59,495 nucleotides of DNA from Chara braunii. Lineage: Eukaryota > Streptophyta > Charophyceae > Charales > Characeae. The notes below the pieces were generated by a model that searched no databases, was not told where the DNA came from, and saw only the letters and a list, made by a program, of their open reading frames with translations. The first letter of the stretch is position 1. Every line of letters starts with the position of its first letter. Of this stretch, positions 10,621 through 22,388 are shown one piece after another. A program made the translations under genes and the position numbers. The DNA is taken from the NCBI GenBank assembly GCA_003427395.1, contig BFEA01000615.1:524676-584170 (forward strand), written 5' to 3'.

Positions 10621-11138
10621 TGGGTCAGCCCACCAGGGCGAGTGGGGGCACTCTCGGAAGGCCGAAAGGTAAGACTCTGGGAGTGGGTGAGGAAGGGGTG
10701 TTGGCAAAGGTTTTTAGGAGAGACCATTTTCTCGTCTTTTTTTTTTAGGCATGATTTGACATCTGTTTTGCAGGTACCCAACAGCCAGACGAAGACAACG
10801 GGATTTGGTATGACCCAATAGTAAGCGGCACAGAGCCGACAGACAAAGAGAAAGGGGTATGGTATGTTCACCCCTTATGAGGCAGCCTTCGGTCCTAGAT
10901 TCGATGATTGATCCCATATCCGCCCGTGGCTGAAATGTTGATGAGGATTATGTTGTACTAATGGGCAATATGGATGAGATGGACTGATCCGATGATGATA
11001 AGATGTGCAGGCCGGGACTGAAGCTTGGACTGCTAGACCGAACCTAACGACAGGATTTGGTCTAAGATTGAGATCGATCATGATGATGCATGAGGCCAAG
11101 CCCTAGCAGGCGAGCACCCTGATGATTGGAGATATGTT
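10621..11138. other. Unassigned non-coding stretch
   Basis: No supported gene, RNA or repeat. There is a T-run at about 10,737-10,746. A short phrase CGAGCACCCTG at 11,110 also occurs at 471, which may be chance. Confidence 0.3.
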
Positions 11139-11480
11139 TTATATGATGGCTCTATATATCAAATAACATATACGGCCGCATAGCTCAAGCTGACATATGA
11201 AGAATAGCGCAAGTGTGATGCACAAGCGATGGTCGGGTGGCCCAACTTGATGGACGACGGGCGGATACGGCACACGTGGCAGCGGCAGTGGCGCAGGGTG
11301 AGGCGACTTTGGTAGGATGGCAAGCTGACGAGGATGTGGTTGAGCAAAAGAGGAAGGAGAGCATGGCAACATATACGATCTCTGGGGAGGTTCGAAGCGA
11401 GGCGGCGGAGCGTCGTAGCGCTGCTCATACTTGTATGTATAATACACCATCTTTCCTGGTGATGGCGTGCGTTCACGCAC
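11139..11480 (-). CDS. Small C-terminally membrane-anchored protein, orphan copy
   Basis: Intact 113-codon frame starting MRERTPSPGKMVYYTYKYEQ. The middle is proline-rich (PPPRFEPPQRS, then PLPLPRVPYPPVVHQ). The C-terminus has a hydrophobic, cysteine-containing segment (LCITLALFFICQLELCGRIC) that ends YLIYRAII. It is clearly homologous to the plus-strand ORF at 27,036-27,356 just after the PBS of the giant element. Shared features are YYxYxYxxRY, PRVPxPPVV, the pattern CI-L-CQ-E-CG in the anchor, and the II end. I recognise no known family. A single C-terminal hydrophobic segment suggests a tail-anchored membrane protein. Here it lies on the opposite strand to element 1, probably a remnant of another element. 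Confidence 0.65.
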   Translation of the reverse strand: MRERTPSPGKMVYYTYKYEQRYDAPPPRFEPPQRSYMLPCSPSSFAQPHPRQLAILPKSPHPAPLPLPRVPYPPVVHQVGPPDHRLCITLALFFICQLELCGRICYLIYRAII

Positions 11481-12260
11481 TTTAAATTGTACAATCCACT
11501 ATTCGGTTGAAGGTGGTGTACTACCTAGACAAGTCTCAGTAATAGATGTACTCTGTGCCATGCGGAAGCAGATCATCTCCCATGCTGGTTGTCCAATAAA
11601 GAGCACTTTTTAGATGTACAATCCAGCTACTACCTTGACCACGATATGCTATAGTAGCAGACTATTACAAAGTGTCTTTTGTCGCAAACCCATCCGACAA
11701 CTAATATTGGTAATCTATTATTGGTGGCAAGTTTGATCAGTTTTTAGAACCTCTAACTAATGTTAGACTTCAGACATGCTTCTCGATCTTCCCTTTGGGG
11801 TTATAGCAGTGAACCCTTGTAGGAAATGAGGGAAAACATGAGAAGGAAAACATCTTATTGGTGTCTTACATGCTCCATCGAGACAAAGAGGGAAGCCGGG
11901 AAGAGAGAGCATTCAGAGGTACTTAGTGCTACATAAAATTAATGAGGGAGCAAACACTAGAGTCAATAAAAGAACAAAAGTGTGTTAGATACATCATTTA
12001 CTTCCTCGGGTTTGACGGAACTTTGCACAACACACTCGCATCTATTGAGGCAGTTGAACAAGTGAAGAGGATTGTCAGTACCCAATACTGAATCTACTCT
12101 GACCAACACTCGCTAGGTTTAGTCTGATCATCCCATTTCAAACTATTAGTAAAAAAAATTACTAAAGTACAGTGGGGGACACATAATTCTGTTCAGCAAC
12201 ACTAACCCGTTGAATTGTGAATTGGAAAAAAAGAAAAAAATAAGAAAAAAAGGTTGACTT
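11481..12260. other. Unassigned non-coding stretch
   Basis: Nothing I can support as a gene. Moderately A/T-rich, with A-runs at about 12,226-12,250. If the orphan membrane-protein gene has a leader it would lie here on the minus strand, but no primer-binding site was found. Confidence 0.3.
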
Positions 12261-13032
12261 GTGGTAACATACAAGACAATACGGAAGAGATCATACAAGC
12301 GGGAAGGCATTGAGACAGACTACATTGTATTATTTGAGGATTTGATAAGAAGGAAAACATTTAACGTTGTCAAAAGACAATCCATAATCGAGTATACAGT
12401 GTATTATCATAACCAAAGTGGTGAAACAACCATCACAGTCACTCAATTCGAGACAGTTAAGTGACTGGCATATACTACACGAAAACAGTTGTAATTGTAA
12501 TTTTTCATGAGCGTAGTTCACTCTTGAACAGTCTCAATCATATTTCCCTCAAAGATGTCTTCGATCGATATGTCAATGCAGTCGGCTTCGAACAAGAAGA
12601 CGTGTCCATCTTTGTTGTCCTCATTTAATTTGTAGAAAACATAATTCATGACGTGAGGTTCTATGTAAAGAAAGACAACAAGACTCATGAACGTTTCGAT
12701 TCAATTTGAACCGCAACGGCACGTATCTTGAGGAGAGAGAACGAGAGTTTGATGAAAGTGGTACAAAGTTTATCAGAATTTTTGCGCCCAAACCATATGT
12801 CGACTATCCCAAACCTCCAGTACCTTTTATTCTCACAGATGGTCCTTGCTGGGGCGACCTGGTTGATCTTGCCAAGAGGTATATTTCCCCTACAAAAATT
12901 GACTATGAGGCAATAACCGAACCATCTGAGTTCAGACATCTAAGTCGAGAGATTTTCTCTCAGCCTTATCTTCCTACCTTGTGGGAGGAATTATGTGATA
13001 TGGTCGACTTCCGTATCATGGGTCTTGGATGA
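12261..13032 (+). pseudogene. Degenerate pre-gag module pair
   Basis: Two plus-strand frames, 12,261-12,464 (67 aa) and 12,706-13,032 (108 aa), resemble the pre-gag modules of element 1. The first has SIIEYTVYYHNQSGETTITV and TQFET, matching the pattern xIExYTV...VxVTxFxET. The second has TKFIRIFAPKPYVDYPKPPV and ends FSQPYLPTLWEELCDMV, comparable with the NWESIL end. They are not in one open frame and no gag follows. They are best read as leftovers of a third, related element lying between element 1 and the giant element. Confidence 0.4.
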
Positions 13033-13689
13033 AAGTGTTCGGAACTTGCACATTTTAGGTGCCTCTACATCTAGAGGCCACAATCTTAGGGATACATAGA
13101 CATGACTTGAAGCCCAAGAGACGCACAGTAAAATGTGAGATTAAGGATGAGACCGTAGAGGGATGACTGAGGACTCCTAACGAGTGCTGGTCATGTCTAT
13201 TCATCTATACTTTCAAGATCGTTCTGAATTATAAATTTTCCCTCATTTACCTTGTCTCTGTCTTGAGTCATTCAGTCTTGCTTCATTTGCATTGATTTTG
13301 CTTGATGATTATGCTTCCTGATGATTCTGTCACATTCTCAAAATTAGTGGATTGACAGAATTAATACATGCATGACACAACAAAATTTCATAATTTTTAT
13401 TTGCATGATCTTTGCTATTCTGAATCAAAATAAAAGATTCCTAAGACCAAGGACCCGCAAAAACCGTAGTTGAAGGATCTCGCTCGAAGTTGGACGCACA
13501 CAACAGAAAAAGATTTACTTTATGTAAACCACTACTCTACCCAACGTTGTGAAAGTCGGGGGACCGGTAACACATGTTCATGAGGGCTACCGGTAGCATA
13601 GTGTGGAAACCCGGTACAGGCCCAAAAACGAAAAATCCGACAAATTGTCGCCGCCACTTATTTCGTGGTTAAAACAAGTTCTATAATTT

Positions 13690-13720
<31 letters not shown>

Positions 13721-13724
13721 TTTA
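13033..13724. other. Unassigned flank with AT microsatellite
   Basis: No gene. Contains a pyrimidine-rich stretch (13,230-13,330), a short inverted pair around ACCGGTAACACATG and GGGCTACCGGTAG (13,563-13,594), and an (AT)n run at 13,690-13,720. Confidence 0.35.
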
Positions 13725-14146
13725 AAAATCACGACCAAATTTACAAATACCTCCAATTTTCAGATTTATGAATGGATTCTTCTTACCATGAAATTGGGGT
13801 ACGCTTCCCGTTGGCCCACAAGCAGTAGAGCGACAAAAATAAAAATGAGACAAACCGGCGTGATATTTATTTCACAGACTAAAATAAAATATATGACGAT
13901 ATATATATATTTCGTAGAAAGATCGCAACCAAATCTACGGACTCTTCAATTTTCCGAGTTTGCAAGGGATTCTTCTAAGCGCGAAAAATCACACAAGTTA
14001 GGGTACTTTTTCCTTTGACCCACATGTTGGAATGATAAAAATAAAAAATGTGATGAATTTGCGCTGATATCTTTTCCATGAAGATCATGACCTAATCTAC
14101 AAGATCTCAAGTTTTCATATTTTTTCCCTGATTTTTCCAAGAGCGC
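13725..14146. repeat. Diverged ~160-200-bp tandem repeat, interrupted by the giant element
   Basis: Three units start at about 13,727, 13,925 and 14,087, each with (A/G)CC(A/T)AAT(C/T)TAC, then a CAATTTTC-like block, GATTCTTC, and GACCCACATG in the fuller units. The third unit breaks at 14,146, and the sequence after 53,082 (GCGCAAAATTGCTAAAG, then GGACCCGCATG) continues its pattern. This supports the claim that everything between was inserted here. Confidence 0.6.
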
Positions 14147-14861
14147 TGTCGGAGCTGATACCCTTACAAGGGTATCCGCTCATGATTTTACGATCGACAC
14201 AATGTCGACACCAACTATTAGAATGGGGACGGCTAAAAACAGAAACTGGGGTAAACCCCTCGGCCATTATGGTCATGAAAGTTAGAAACCGCAAAGGCCA
14301 AAACACGGCACACGCGGACAAGAGTCAGGGGTTGAAAATTCTGAATACTCGCAAAGCATGCAAAGAGGACAGAGGTTAATAAATGAAATGACCCCACACG
14401 CCATTCTGGCACGAACGGAGACTGCAAAATGGTTAGTAAGTAAGACCTCCGACCACTTAGGACGGAGGGTTAGTTAAAACGAAAAAAATCTCGCGGGACG
14501 CGGCGATGATTTTCCTCAGTCAAGCTAACGACTGGGGAAATATGACCATTTCAGCTCAAGTCCACAGACGTCGAGCATATCGAAAAAAGCCGGGCGGAAA
14601 ACCACTTCTCGCAGGATAAAATAAAGGTAAAAATTATTAAAAGCCTCGACCATGTAGTCGAGGCAACTAAACAAAGGGGGCCTAACCTGCTGTAAAAGAC
14701 TGCGATGGCCAACAGCGGTCTGGGTTTCCCCTCACGGTAGGCCGTAGGCCTTATGGACTGACTAGACTAAAGCATGTACTCTACTTAGGGCAGAATAGCT
14801 CCTAGAACCAAACATGGAGCTAGCCCAGTAGGTGCAGATATTGACTGATACGTAGAAGATC

Positions 14862-15600
14862 TCGGGATCGAGTCCGACCTGGCTCCGGGCTAGCTCCTTT
14901 TGCTAGCTATAGGGGGCAAGGTCTACCTTTTTCGCCCGCCCTCAGACGAGCGGGGTTCGAACCCGTGACTTCAAGACTAGAACAAATAACAGTTGGACCC
15001 CGTTGAGGCAGTTGTCACAACGGGGTAGTTAGAGGTAAGTTTTTCTTTTTCGTTTTTTTTACTTTTTCTTTTATTTTTCGTTGTGTTACTAGTTTTTCNT
15101 TTTCGAACCCCGTGTTTCTTCTTCGAAAGTATCGCTGNAACTAGGGTAGGTTCATCCAAACCTAAGTCATGAAGGACTTGGCCGCCGAGAAGCTCGGCGC
15201 GACGTCGCACAGACCCGGTTCTANAGGGGGAGAGAGAGAAGGAGAGGGGAGAAAGGGGAGAGGAGTAAGAGAAGAAAAGCAACCGGGGCCAGAAGGGAGA
15301 TATCACGAGTAAGCTGAAAAGCGGGGATTCACGTGAAAGAAGGAGAATGCGAGAAGAAGAAGAAGGGGAAGTGGAAGGAGATAGAAGAGGCGGAGGTACC
15401 ATCGCTGATTCTCAACATTCGGCGTCGTCATCCTGCCGCTTTTGGGAAAAACAGCAGCTGCTTATTGCGGCATTGCTTGAGTGTCCGCGTTCACAAAAAA
15501 CACACCCCTGATCCGGGGAAAGGGTGAGCGTGTAAGAGAAGAAGAAGAAGAGGAGGAAGAAGGAGAAAAAGAAAGAAGGAAGAAGGAAGAAGGAGGAGAG
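14862..15600. other. LTR stretch identical to its partner, shared Ns
   Basis: From about 14,862 to 15,600 I see no difference from 41,026-41,764 apart from Ns, while flanking LTR sequence differs by a few per cent. Ambiguous bases fall at the same offsets: 15,099/41,263, 15,138/41,302 and 15,224/41,388. This looks like one consensus placed twice by the assembler rather than two independently read sequences. Confidence 0.75.
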
Positions 15601-16857
15601 GAGAAAGAAGGAAGGAGAGAAGGGGGGGGGGGAACGAAGGAGGAAGGATACTTACCTGGCCGTGACATGCCAGTAACCTCGTGAGCCACGTGTGTCGGCC
15701 ACCGGACTTCGTCAGTCAGCAGGCTTGTCACCTTGGCATACTACTACGTGACAGAGTGGGAAAAGCATCCGACGACGGCGACATCGAGAGAACAAAAGAA
15801 AGAATGGTCAGTCAGCTATCTTGAGGTTTACCCCCCCCGACGTTATCAACCATAAGAACATATAAGAAAAATAAACAAATAAATAAATAAATAAATAAGC
15901 AAAGTAAATAAACTAAAACGAATGAAACTACCGCTAGAACATGAAAATGTACACATGTGTGCGAGTGTGTGTGTATACATGAGTGTGTGCATGTGTACAA
16001 GTGATGGTCGGCTTGATCAGCGATACCTCCACCGGGAAGAGCAAAATCGAATGAATCTCCCACTATATCATGTATATATACATCACCCTTTGCTCTAGCC
16101 ACTAACGCGCCTTCGATCCCGCTCGCTTTCATGGGTGTCATTCGTAGGTGCGTGAATGTGCGTGTGAAAGAGAGTGAGAGAGAGGTTAGGCGAGTACACA
16201 CAGTGAAGGAGAGAGAGTTCTTCGTTTTCCTCTTCTCAGTCCACCATTTCCTTCTCCCCCTCGTGACATCTGACTTCACTGCATATACAGACGACGAAAG
16301 AAAAGAGACAGAGCTTGAACGACACCAGACCCAGACTCGGCTCTTGGACTTCAGACACAACAACGAGTGTTTGTGTGAGATTAGTGACAAAGGTTTGATG
16401 ATGACGGCATTCCCATCTCTCTCTCCACCCCTCTCCTCTGATCCTTCCTCTTCGTCTGTGCATGTCTGACATGGCACTTTCTTCTTGCGCTGCGATATTG
16501 ATCATTCGGATCATTGGCATCTAAGTCTTCCGCTACACTATCTTGAACTTTGTATTGAGAGGTCTGTTATTGTTCTGGTCTGCGTCTTTATGGTGTACAA
16601 CAGGGTGTAGGAAGAGAGAAAGAGAGAGAAAGAGAGAAGAGGACGAGAGGGATGAGAGAAGAGAAGGTTGAGCGAGACAAGATCGGGTTACTACGTACCT
16701 GTTGCACTACGTGAGTGCGAAAGAGAGAAAGACTTACCTGATCATGGTGGTCGTTGTTGCGACAGCAGGGCGACTCACTGCCCGAGTACGACATACCCTT
16801 ATTCCAATCGTATCGGGCCAGAAAAATCGATACTATACATTCGTTTTGTCCGTATTA

Positions 16858-16865
16858 TTATTATG

Positions 16866-16916
<51 letters not shown>

Positions 16917-16917
16917 T
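16858..16917. repeat. (ATT)n microsatellite
   Basis: About 20 ATT units with one early interruption. The matching array in the 3' LTR is at 43,016-43,074 and differs in length. Comparable ATT arrays lie at 19,755-19,806, 21,327-21,441 and 21,895-21,950. Confidence 0.9.
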
Positions 16918-17140
16918 GTTGTCGTGGTTTGGAGTTTAGCCATGACCACTAGTAGGTACGTCCGGAGGAAACAGAGAAGGATAACAAAGAAAAGGTGTGG
17001 GGATAGGTGGGAGAATGCAGAAGGAAAAAGAAGAGATAAGGAGAAGAATCAGAGAATGCACGTGGGAAGAAAGCGAGCGGAAGCAGGGGGAGATAGCGCG
17101 AGCGTGCAGGGAGAAAGTGTGCGAGGGATCGGGGCGCAAA

Positions 17141-17182
17141 GAAGAAGAAGAAGAAGAAGAAGAAGAAGAAGCTGAAGAAGAA
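17141..17182. repeat. (GAA)n microsatellite
   Basis: Run of GAA/AAG triplets inside a longer purine-rich tract (16,960-17,200). It is conserved in the other LTR at about 43,298-43,341. Confidence 0.85.
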
Positions 17183-18691
17183 GGAGGGGGAGGAGGAGTT
17201 ACCTCCTTTGCAGTCGATGAAGGCGATGTTCCGGACGTGGGTTTTGGGACCTTGTACTCGAGTTACGAGGGACTCTCTGCACACGCTTTGGGTGGTTTCC
17301 AGTTTGTGAGGAAAGGGCGAGTCATTCTCTGGTGGTCGAGCGGACATTTTTGCGAAGCCGCGCAGGCCACTGGTCCTCTCTCTCTGAGGGCTTTCACGAC
17401 AACTCGCTGTCGCTGCCAGCGGTCCTGGTTGTCGGGGTTTTTCCATGCCGTGGTGTTGGGTTGTGGATCGTTACGATCGCCCTCGCTCATCCCGTAAGTG
17501 TCGGGAAGAGCGGTTGCGGCTTTGTTGAAGATGTTGTCTTCGTGTCCGCACTTACAGCAGCGCGTCNCGGGTTGTGTCACGATCTCGTGAGGGGGCTCTG
17601 TGCATGTCGCTGACCAAGTAGCTTGACGGAGCCACACACTGGACAACAGGTAAGTCGCTGACCGCGCGACTATATTTGCGCTGCTTCCATCAATCGGATA
17701 AGCGAAATCGGATGAGTCTTCAGCTAGAGTTGGAGATGCACACTGCCACCCTCGGTTGTTTGGTTGCTCGGGTGTATGTGTGTGTGTGTGTGAGGGAGAG
17801 AAAGAGACCTTGGCCAACAGCTAAGTCTCCAGCGTGCGACTCGCAGCGCGCTACTCGGATCGGTAGAACGAGGCAAATCAAAAAGCGGCAGTGTTTATTT
17901 CCCCGTTTCAGCGAAAGATTCATTCTGATTTGGGAGGAGGGGTAAGTAATACTTACCTGACCACACATTCGTTGGTGGTATCGTGACGTTGGGCTTAGAT
18001 ACCGCCAAGCTACGAGCTTGTCCTCACCCCATACCATGAGCTCGATGTGTTACACATCATGAGGAACCGCGTTACGGGCCGAGGGCGCATCTAGCTACGA
18101 CGAACAACTGCGGGAAAGGGCTATGAGAGAGAGACAGGTAAGTTTTCAATTTCGTGGCTTGCTCCTTGGTGCTTTTAGCAGTAAGATGAGCAAGATCGAA
18201 TGAATCTCCCGCTACTCTCGGGAGGTATACACTGTCGCATAAGCCGTTGTTGATCCGCCTTCGCCACTGCTCGTCCCACTCATCATCAGAGCACCTAAGT
18301 GCATGTGCGGATGTATGTATGTATGAGTGTGCGATGAAGTGAGGGTATATACCTGGTATTGGCGATACCTGCACTGATTGACATCTCCATGTACTTCGTT
18401 GGTTGCAAACGTCAACAGCTGCATTGTTAATCAATCGGCTAGCCGTAGTTGTATAGGAAGTAGATTGGGCACCGAGTAGGGAGAAAGGCTTGAACACATA
18501 TGTTGGTAGTGGCGAGAGAAACCCCCCTTGACTTTGGCTTCAATACTATGAATCTCCATTGGTGTATTACTGGTGCGGTGTTGCTTGCTGGGCACAGTGT
18601 GACTATCTGGCTTTCAATGTCATGGTATAATCTGGATTTGTCATCTCTCTACTGCTTATTTTTCCTTGCATTTATTGTTATTGATATTATT

Positions 18692-18693
18692 AT

Positions 18694-18729
<36 letters not shown>

Positions 18730-18730
18730 G
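18692..18730. repeat. (TAG)n microsatellite
   Basis: About a dozen TAG/AGT units. The 3' LTR counterpart at 45,058-45,101 is interrupted by AAT and CTG. Confidence 0.85.
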
Positions 18731-19244
18731 AGTGTGATGATCCTTGGGTATGTAGGGCATCTTTGTGGTGGGGATCAAGGTTGTGAATGATACGAGAGAC
18801 ATACCTGGTGCTTGAGGCGAACGACATTTGGCCGATATCTGCTCGTACTTCGGAAAGATGTTAATATCATCAGTGGCATTGTAGATAGGCTAGACAGGAT
18901 CTGACATTTGTAGTTTGGGCACCGAGCACGAAATGGGGTATCAAAATTAGTTCTTCATTGATGATGATGATGGGGCTTGACCAGCAACTTCCATTAAGAG
19001 CTCTTGGTGTTTTTTTCTTTGGTGGAACTCGTGATGCAATTCTGCTGTTTGTTTTGAGATCACGACTAACTGGTCTCATATGATTGATACTGATTGATTT
19101 CCGGAATTCGCTATTGTTCATCTTCAGCACACGTCGATGAAACTTTGATGATGCAGATGACACAGCCTGTAGTTTGTTCTCCCGTTCTCCCTCTATAATA
19201 GCGGTAACTGGGTAGATCTGTTTTGTAATGAGTATATATATATA

Positions 19245-19509
19245 NNNNNNNNNNNNNNNNNNNNNNNNNNNNNNNNNNNNNNNNNNNNNNNNNNNNNNNN
19301 NNNNNNNNNNNNNNNNNNNNNNNNNNNNNNNNNNNNNNNNNNNNNNNNNNNNNNNNNNNNNNNNNNNNNNNNNNNNNNNNNNNNNNNNNNNNNNNNNNNN
19401 NNNNNNNNNNNNNNNNNNNNNNNNNNNNNNNNNNNNNNNNNNNNNNNNNNNNNNNNNNNNNNNNNNNNNNNNNNNNNNNNNNNNNNNNNNNNNNNNNNNN
19501 NNNNNNNNN
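19245..19509. other. Assembly gap (265 N)
   Basis: A run of 265 Ns preceded by (TA)n. In the other LTR the matching interval (about 45,615-45,725) is only about 110 bp and includes the AT repeat, so the N count is probably nominal or the AT repeat is longer here. Confidence 0.95.
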
Positions 19510-19750
19510 TGTTGCATTCGAGTGCACGGGCTCGCATATATCCTCGCTCACTAAGCAGAGGCACGAGTTCGTAGAGGGTTTGTGCGCACATGCGAATAGC
19601 ACACATACAAAAAGAGAGAGAGAGAGGTACTTACCTGGGCACATTGAATCGTCGTCGCTGCAGATCGGGCGGCCAATACCCATGCATGACACATCCTGCT
19701 GACGTTGTGGTACCAGACTGGGGAGATAACCGTATACATCTACTGGCATC

Positions 19751-19806
<56 letters not shown>

Positions 19807-21326
19807 TATTAACGAAATTAGATTATTGCAATTATCGATCTCAAACGCGGAATGTTAGTAGGCACGGGTCATCAGCTCATACTGGTCACGTCCCTGCCCT
19901 TTTGTATACACTGCCATTAATTCAGCTGTCTAAGAGGTCCCGTGAAGAGTCGAGATCACAATATTTTCAAGCAGTTTGTCACTGACGATGTTGTGTGAAG
20001 ATCATTAAGACTAATCAATTGGAGGAAGAGAGGGGAGAGATCAGGAGAAATGAGGAGAAACAAAAGGGGGAGAAGCTAACAGACGAACAGAAGGAAGGTA
20101 GACAACTACTAACAGATGAGGACCGACACAAACTAAAACGAAAAGAAGCATAAGGCCGGGCAGAACGCACAGTCGTGCAAGCAATCAGACACAAGACAGA
20201 CAATCACAGGCAGTGCGGGCAATGCCGCGTCAGCAGTCAGGATGAGTGGCATTGTGCCACATCAACAATATAGGCCAAACAACACCACATCAGCATGTCT
20301 GGCGCACACTGTAGAACGCGCTGGCTTGTCACCACAGTCCCAGTCCTCGTTCGCAGTACTAGCAGCGTCGAGCCAGCACTTCATCAGCGCGGTCAAGGTC
20401 AAGCCCGTGTTCAAGTAGCATAGCGAGACCAAATCAACTCGAGGCCAACCTTAAGTAGCGTCTATCAAGGTTGTATGGCCTCAGATGTCTTTTTTCACAA
20501 TTCATCCGGATTGACTCGCAGCCGAGGGCCCGGATGATACAATTGCAGACTTCTCCCTAGGACCTGATGCTATCTGGGTACCTGCGTATAAACGAGTGGG
20601 TATTGTTTTGTGTTTTTCTGTATGCGTATGTATGTATACGTCATATCCACTGTACATTCAAAATAAGCATGACTTAGCCGGATTGTTTCAACATGAATTT
20701 TACTTAACCATTAGGGGATTGTACCCCGACGGACAGTCTGCCTGGGGTTCGTTTGACTGGTGGATGGAAACTCACCACCTTGCCCGCAGGTGTGTACATA
20801 TGAGTGTGTTCGTAATAAAGTGAGAGAGTGGGGTATGAAAACAGACAAACCTGGCAAGCTAGGCACAGACATACAAGATCAACACAGGCAAAAACGGGCA
20901 AACAGAAGCAGACAGTCTGACAAACAGATCAGACAGACATGCAGCAAACAGACAGGCAGACAGACACAAAAAGGCAAACGCATACGCAGAAAGACGGGGG
21001 TAGAGAGAGGGAGACTTACCTGGCGGTAGCCTACAAGGGTTAACATCTTCATATGTTTTTGGTCCTGCTGCTGACGTCAACTGGATGCATTATCATTCAC
21101 GTAGACTGCTAATAACGGTGTGATTGTAGTCTGGGCGCTCAGCGCCAACTAGAGGAAGGACGCTGAAAAATTATGTAGGTGAGGGCGAGGGTATGCACTC
21201 ATTGACATTCAGATGCGATACCTTGGCTTCGGCTGATGTGGTATCAATGCGGTTCCACCTTCCAGCGGGTATCAGATTTATTAGCTTTTGATGTGATTCT
21301 GCAATCCGGAATCTGTCAGTGCGCCA

Positions 21327-21392
21327 TTATTATTATTATTATTATTATTACTATTATTATTTTTATTACTATTATTATTATTATTGTTATTA

Positions 21393-21441
<49 letters not shown>
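21327..21441. repeat. Interrupted (ATT)n array
   Basis: About 115 bp of ATT units with ACT, TTT and GTT interruptions. The counterpart at 47,562-47,680 has a different interruption pattern. Confidence 0.85.
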
Positions 21442-22388
21442 TCAGTATTTATGACCCCTAGTCAACGTCATGACCACCCTAAGTGAAGGCGGGCCTGAAT
21501 GTTTATCACAGGCCCTATTTGACATTTTCGTATGTGGGTGTTTAGACTTCTGCAGCACATCAGTTGGCTGAGTGAACGTGCGGATCTCACTAGGCTACGC
21601 CGTACAGCAGGCCCAGGCCACGAAAGTTGTGCTTGGGCACCTACACACAAAAACAGGGTAGCAGGGCATAGACGACCGTGGCTAGTCTGCAGAGTACCAG
21701 GGGGTACAGCAGGTGATCGAGTGATCTTCAAGGATAAAGCATTGTGTGGGATAATCAAGGTCTGATTGAGGGTGATGAGATACATACCTGTACACAAGAG
21801 AGAGGTCGCCTATGGTATGGACAGACATATGATCCGAAGTAATCCCGTTGAGTGAACCAGATGTAGCGTAGGATAGTATGACATATACCTTACATTATTA
21901 CTATTCTTATTATTATTATTATTATTATCATTATTATTGTTATCTATTGATTATTAAGAAAGCTTGATCTTGGGCCAGGGAAGGAGAGGAAAGCAGGACA
22001 GCGAGAGGGAAAACGACGTCGTCACCGTGATGATGGTGTCCACCTCCATTGTCCTTCTTCCCTCTCCCTTGATCTGAGTTGCCCTTTCTTTTTTTCTTCA
22101 TATTTATCCAAGGTTATTGTTGATTATCATATTCATGCGCGTCATCTTGCGACTCGTTGGTTGATGACAGAAGAAGTGGGGAAGATCAGATGTGAAGAGA
22201 TGTAGGGTAATAGAGAGGAGAGCGATATTGTCGCCGAGCGATAAGTGTCTGCCTCCTCCATCCTTCTCCATGGTCTAATCCCCTCACTTCCTTCACAAAA
22301 CTATCCAAAATAGTATGATATTTTTGAATGAAAAGCCTATTCTGTAAAAGACAAATGTTCAGGCAGTCCGACAAAAGCAGGACGATTG

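Larger units (their letters stand above)
15640..21800 (-). other. Antisense exon-like series within 5' LTR
   Basis: At least eight sites read as splice donors on the minus strand (plus-strand ACTTACCTG or CATACCTG): about 15,650, 16,731, 17,951, 18,350, 18,801, 19,629, 21,014 and 21,781. At five of them (15,650, 18,350, 18,801, 19,629, 21,014) an open frame ends CCA G|GT, the same phase 1, with protein ends SRPG, PIPG, QAPG, CPG and PPG. Three other segments are paralogous: 16,040-16,130 (VGDSFDFALP), 17,690-17,760 (AEDSSDFAYP) and 18,190-18,290 (AGDSFDLAHL). This suggests a multi-exon antisense gene or captured host exons. No domain was recognised and no full splice chain could be built. Confidence 0.4.

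Noticed and set aside
10482-10917. Frames on both strands around 10.5-10.9 kb
   Set aside because: Overlapping open frames on both strands without motifs in G/C-rich DNA; no homolog within the window.
14940-15030. tRNA gene or tRNA-derived SINE around GGGTTCGAACCC
   Set aside because: The B-box-like phrase is there, but no cloverleaf or acceptor stem forms, and the adjacent ACCCCGTTG/CAACGGGGT palindrome accounts for the pairing.
14977-15402. 141-aa minus-strand frame, present in both LTRs
   Set aside because: Low-complexity Ser/Leu/Pro text is the complement of a purine-rich tract and includes Ns. Its identity in the two copies reflects duplicated consensus rather than selection.
16750-16952. 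Frames rich in Ile or Tyr over ATT arrays
   Set aside because: They are translations of the microsatellite.
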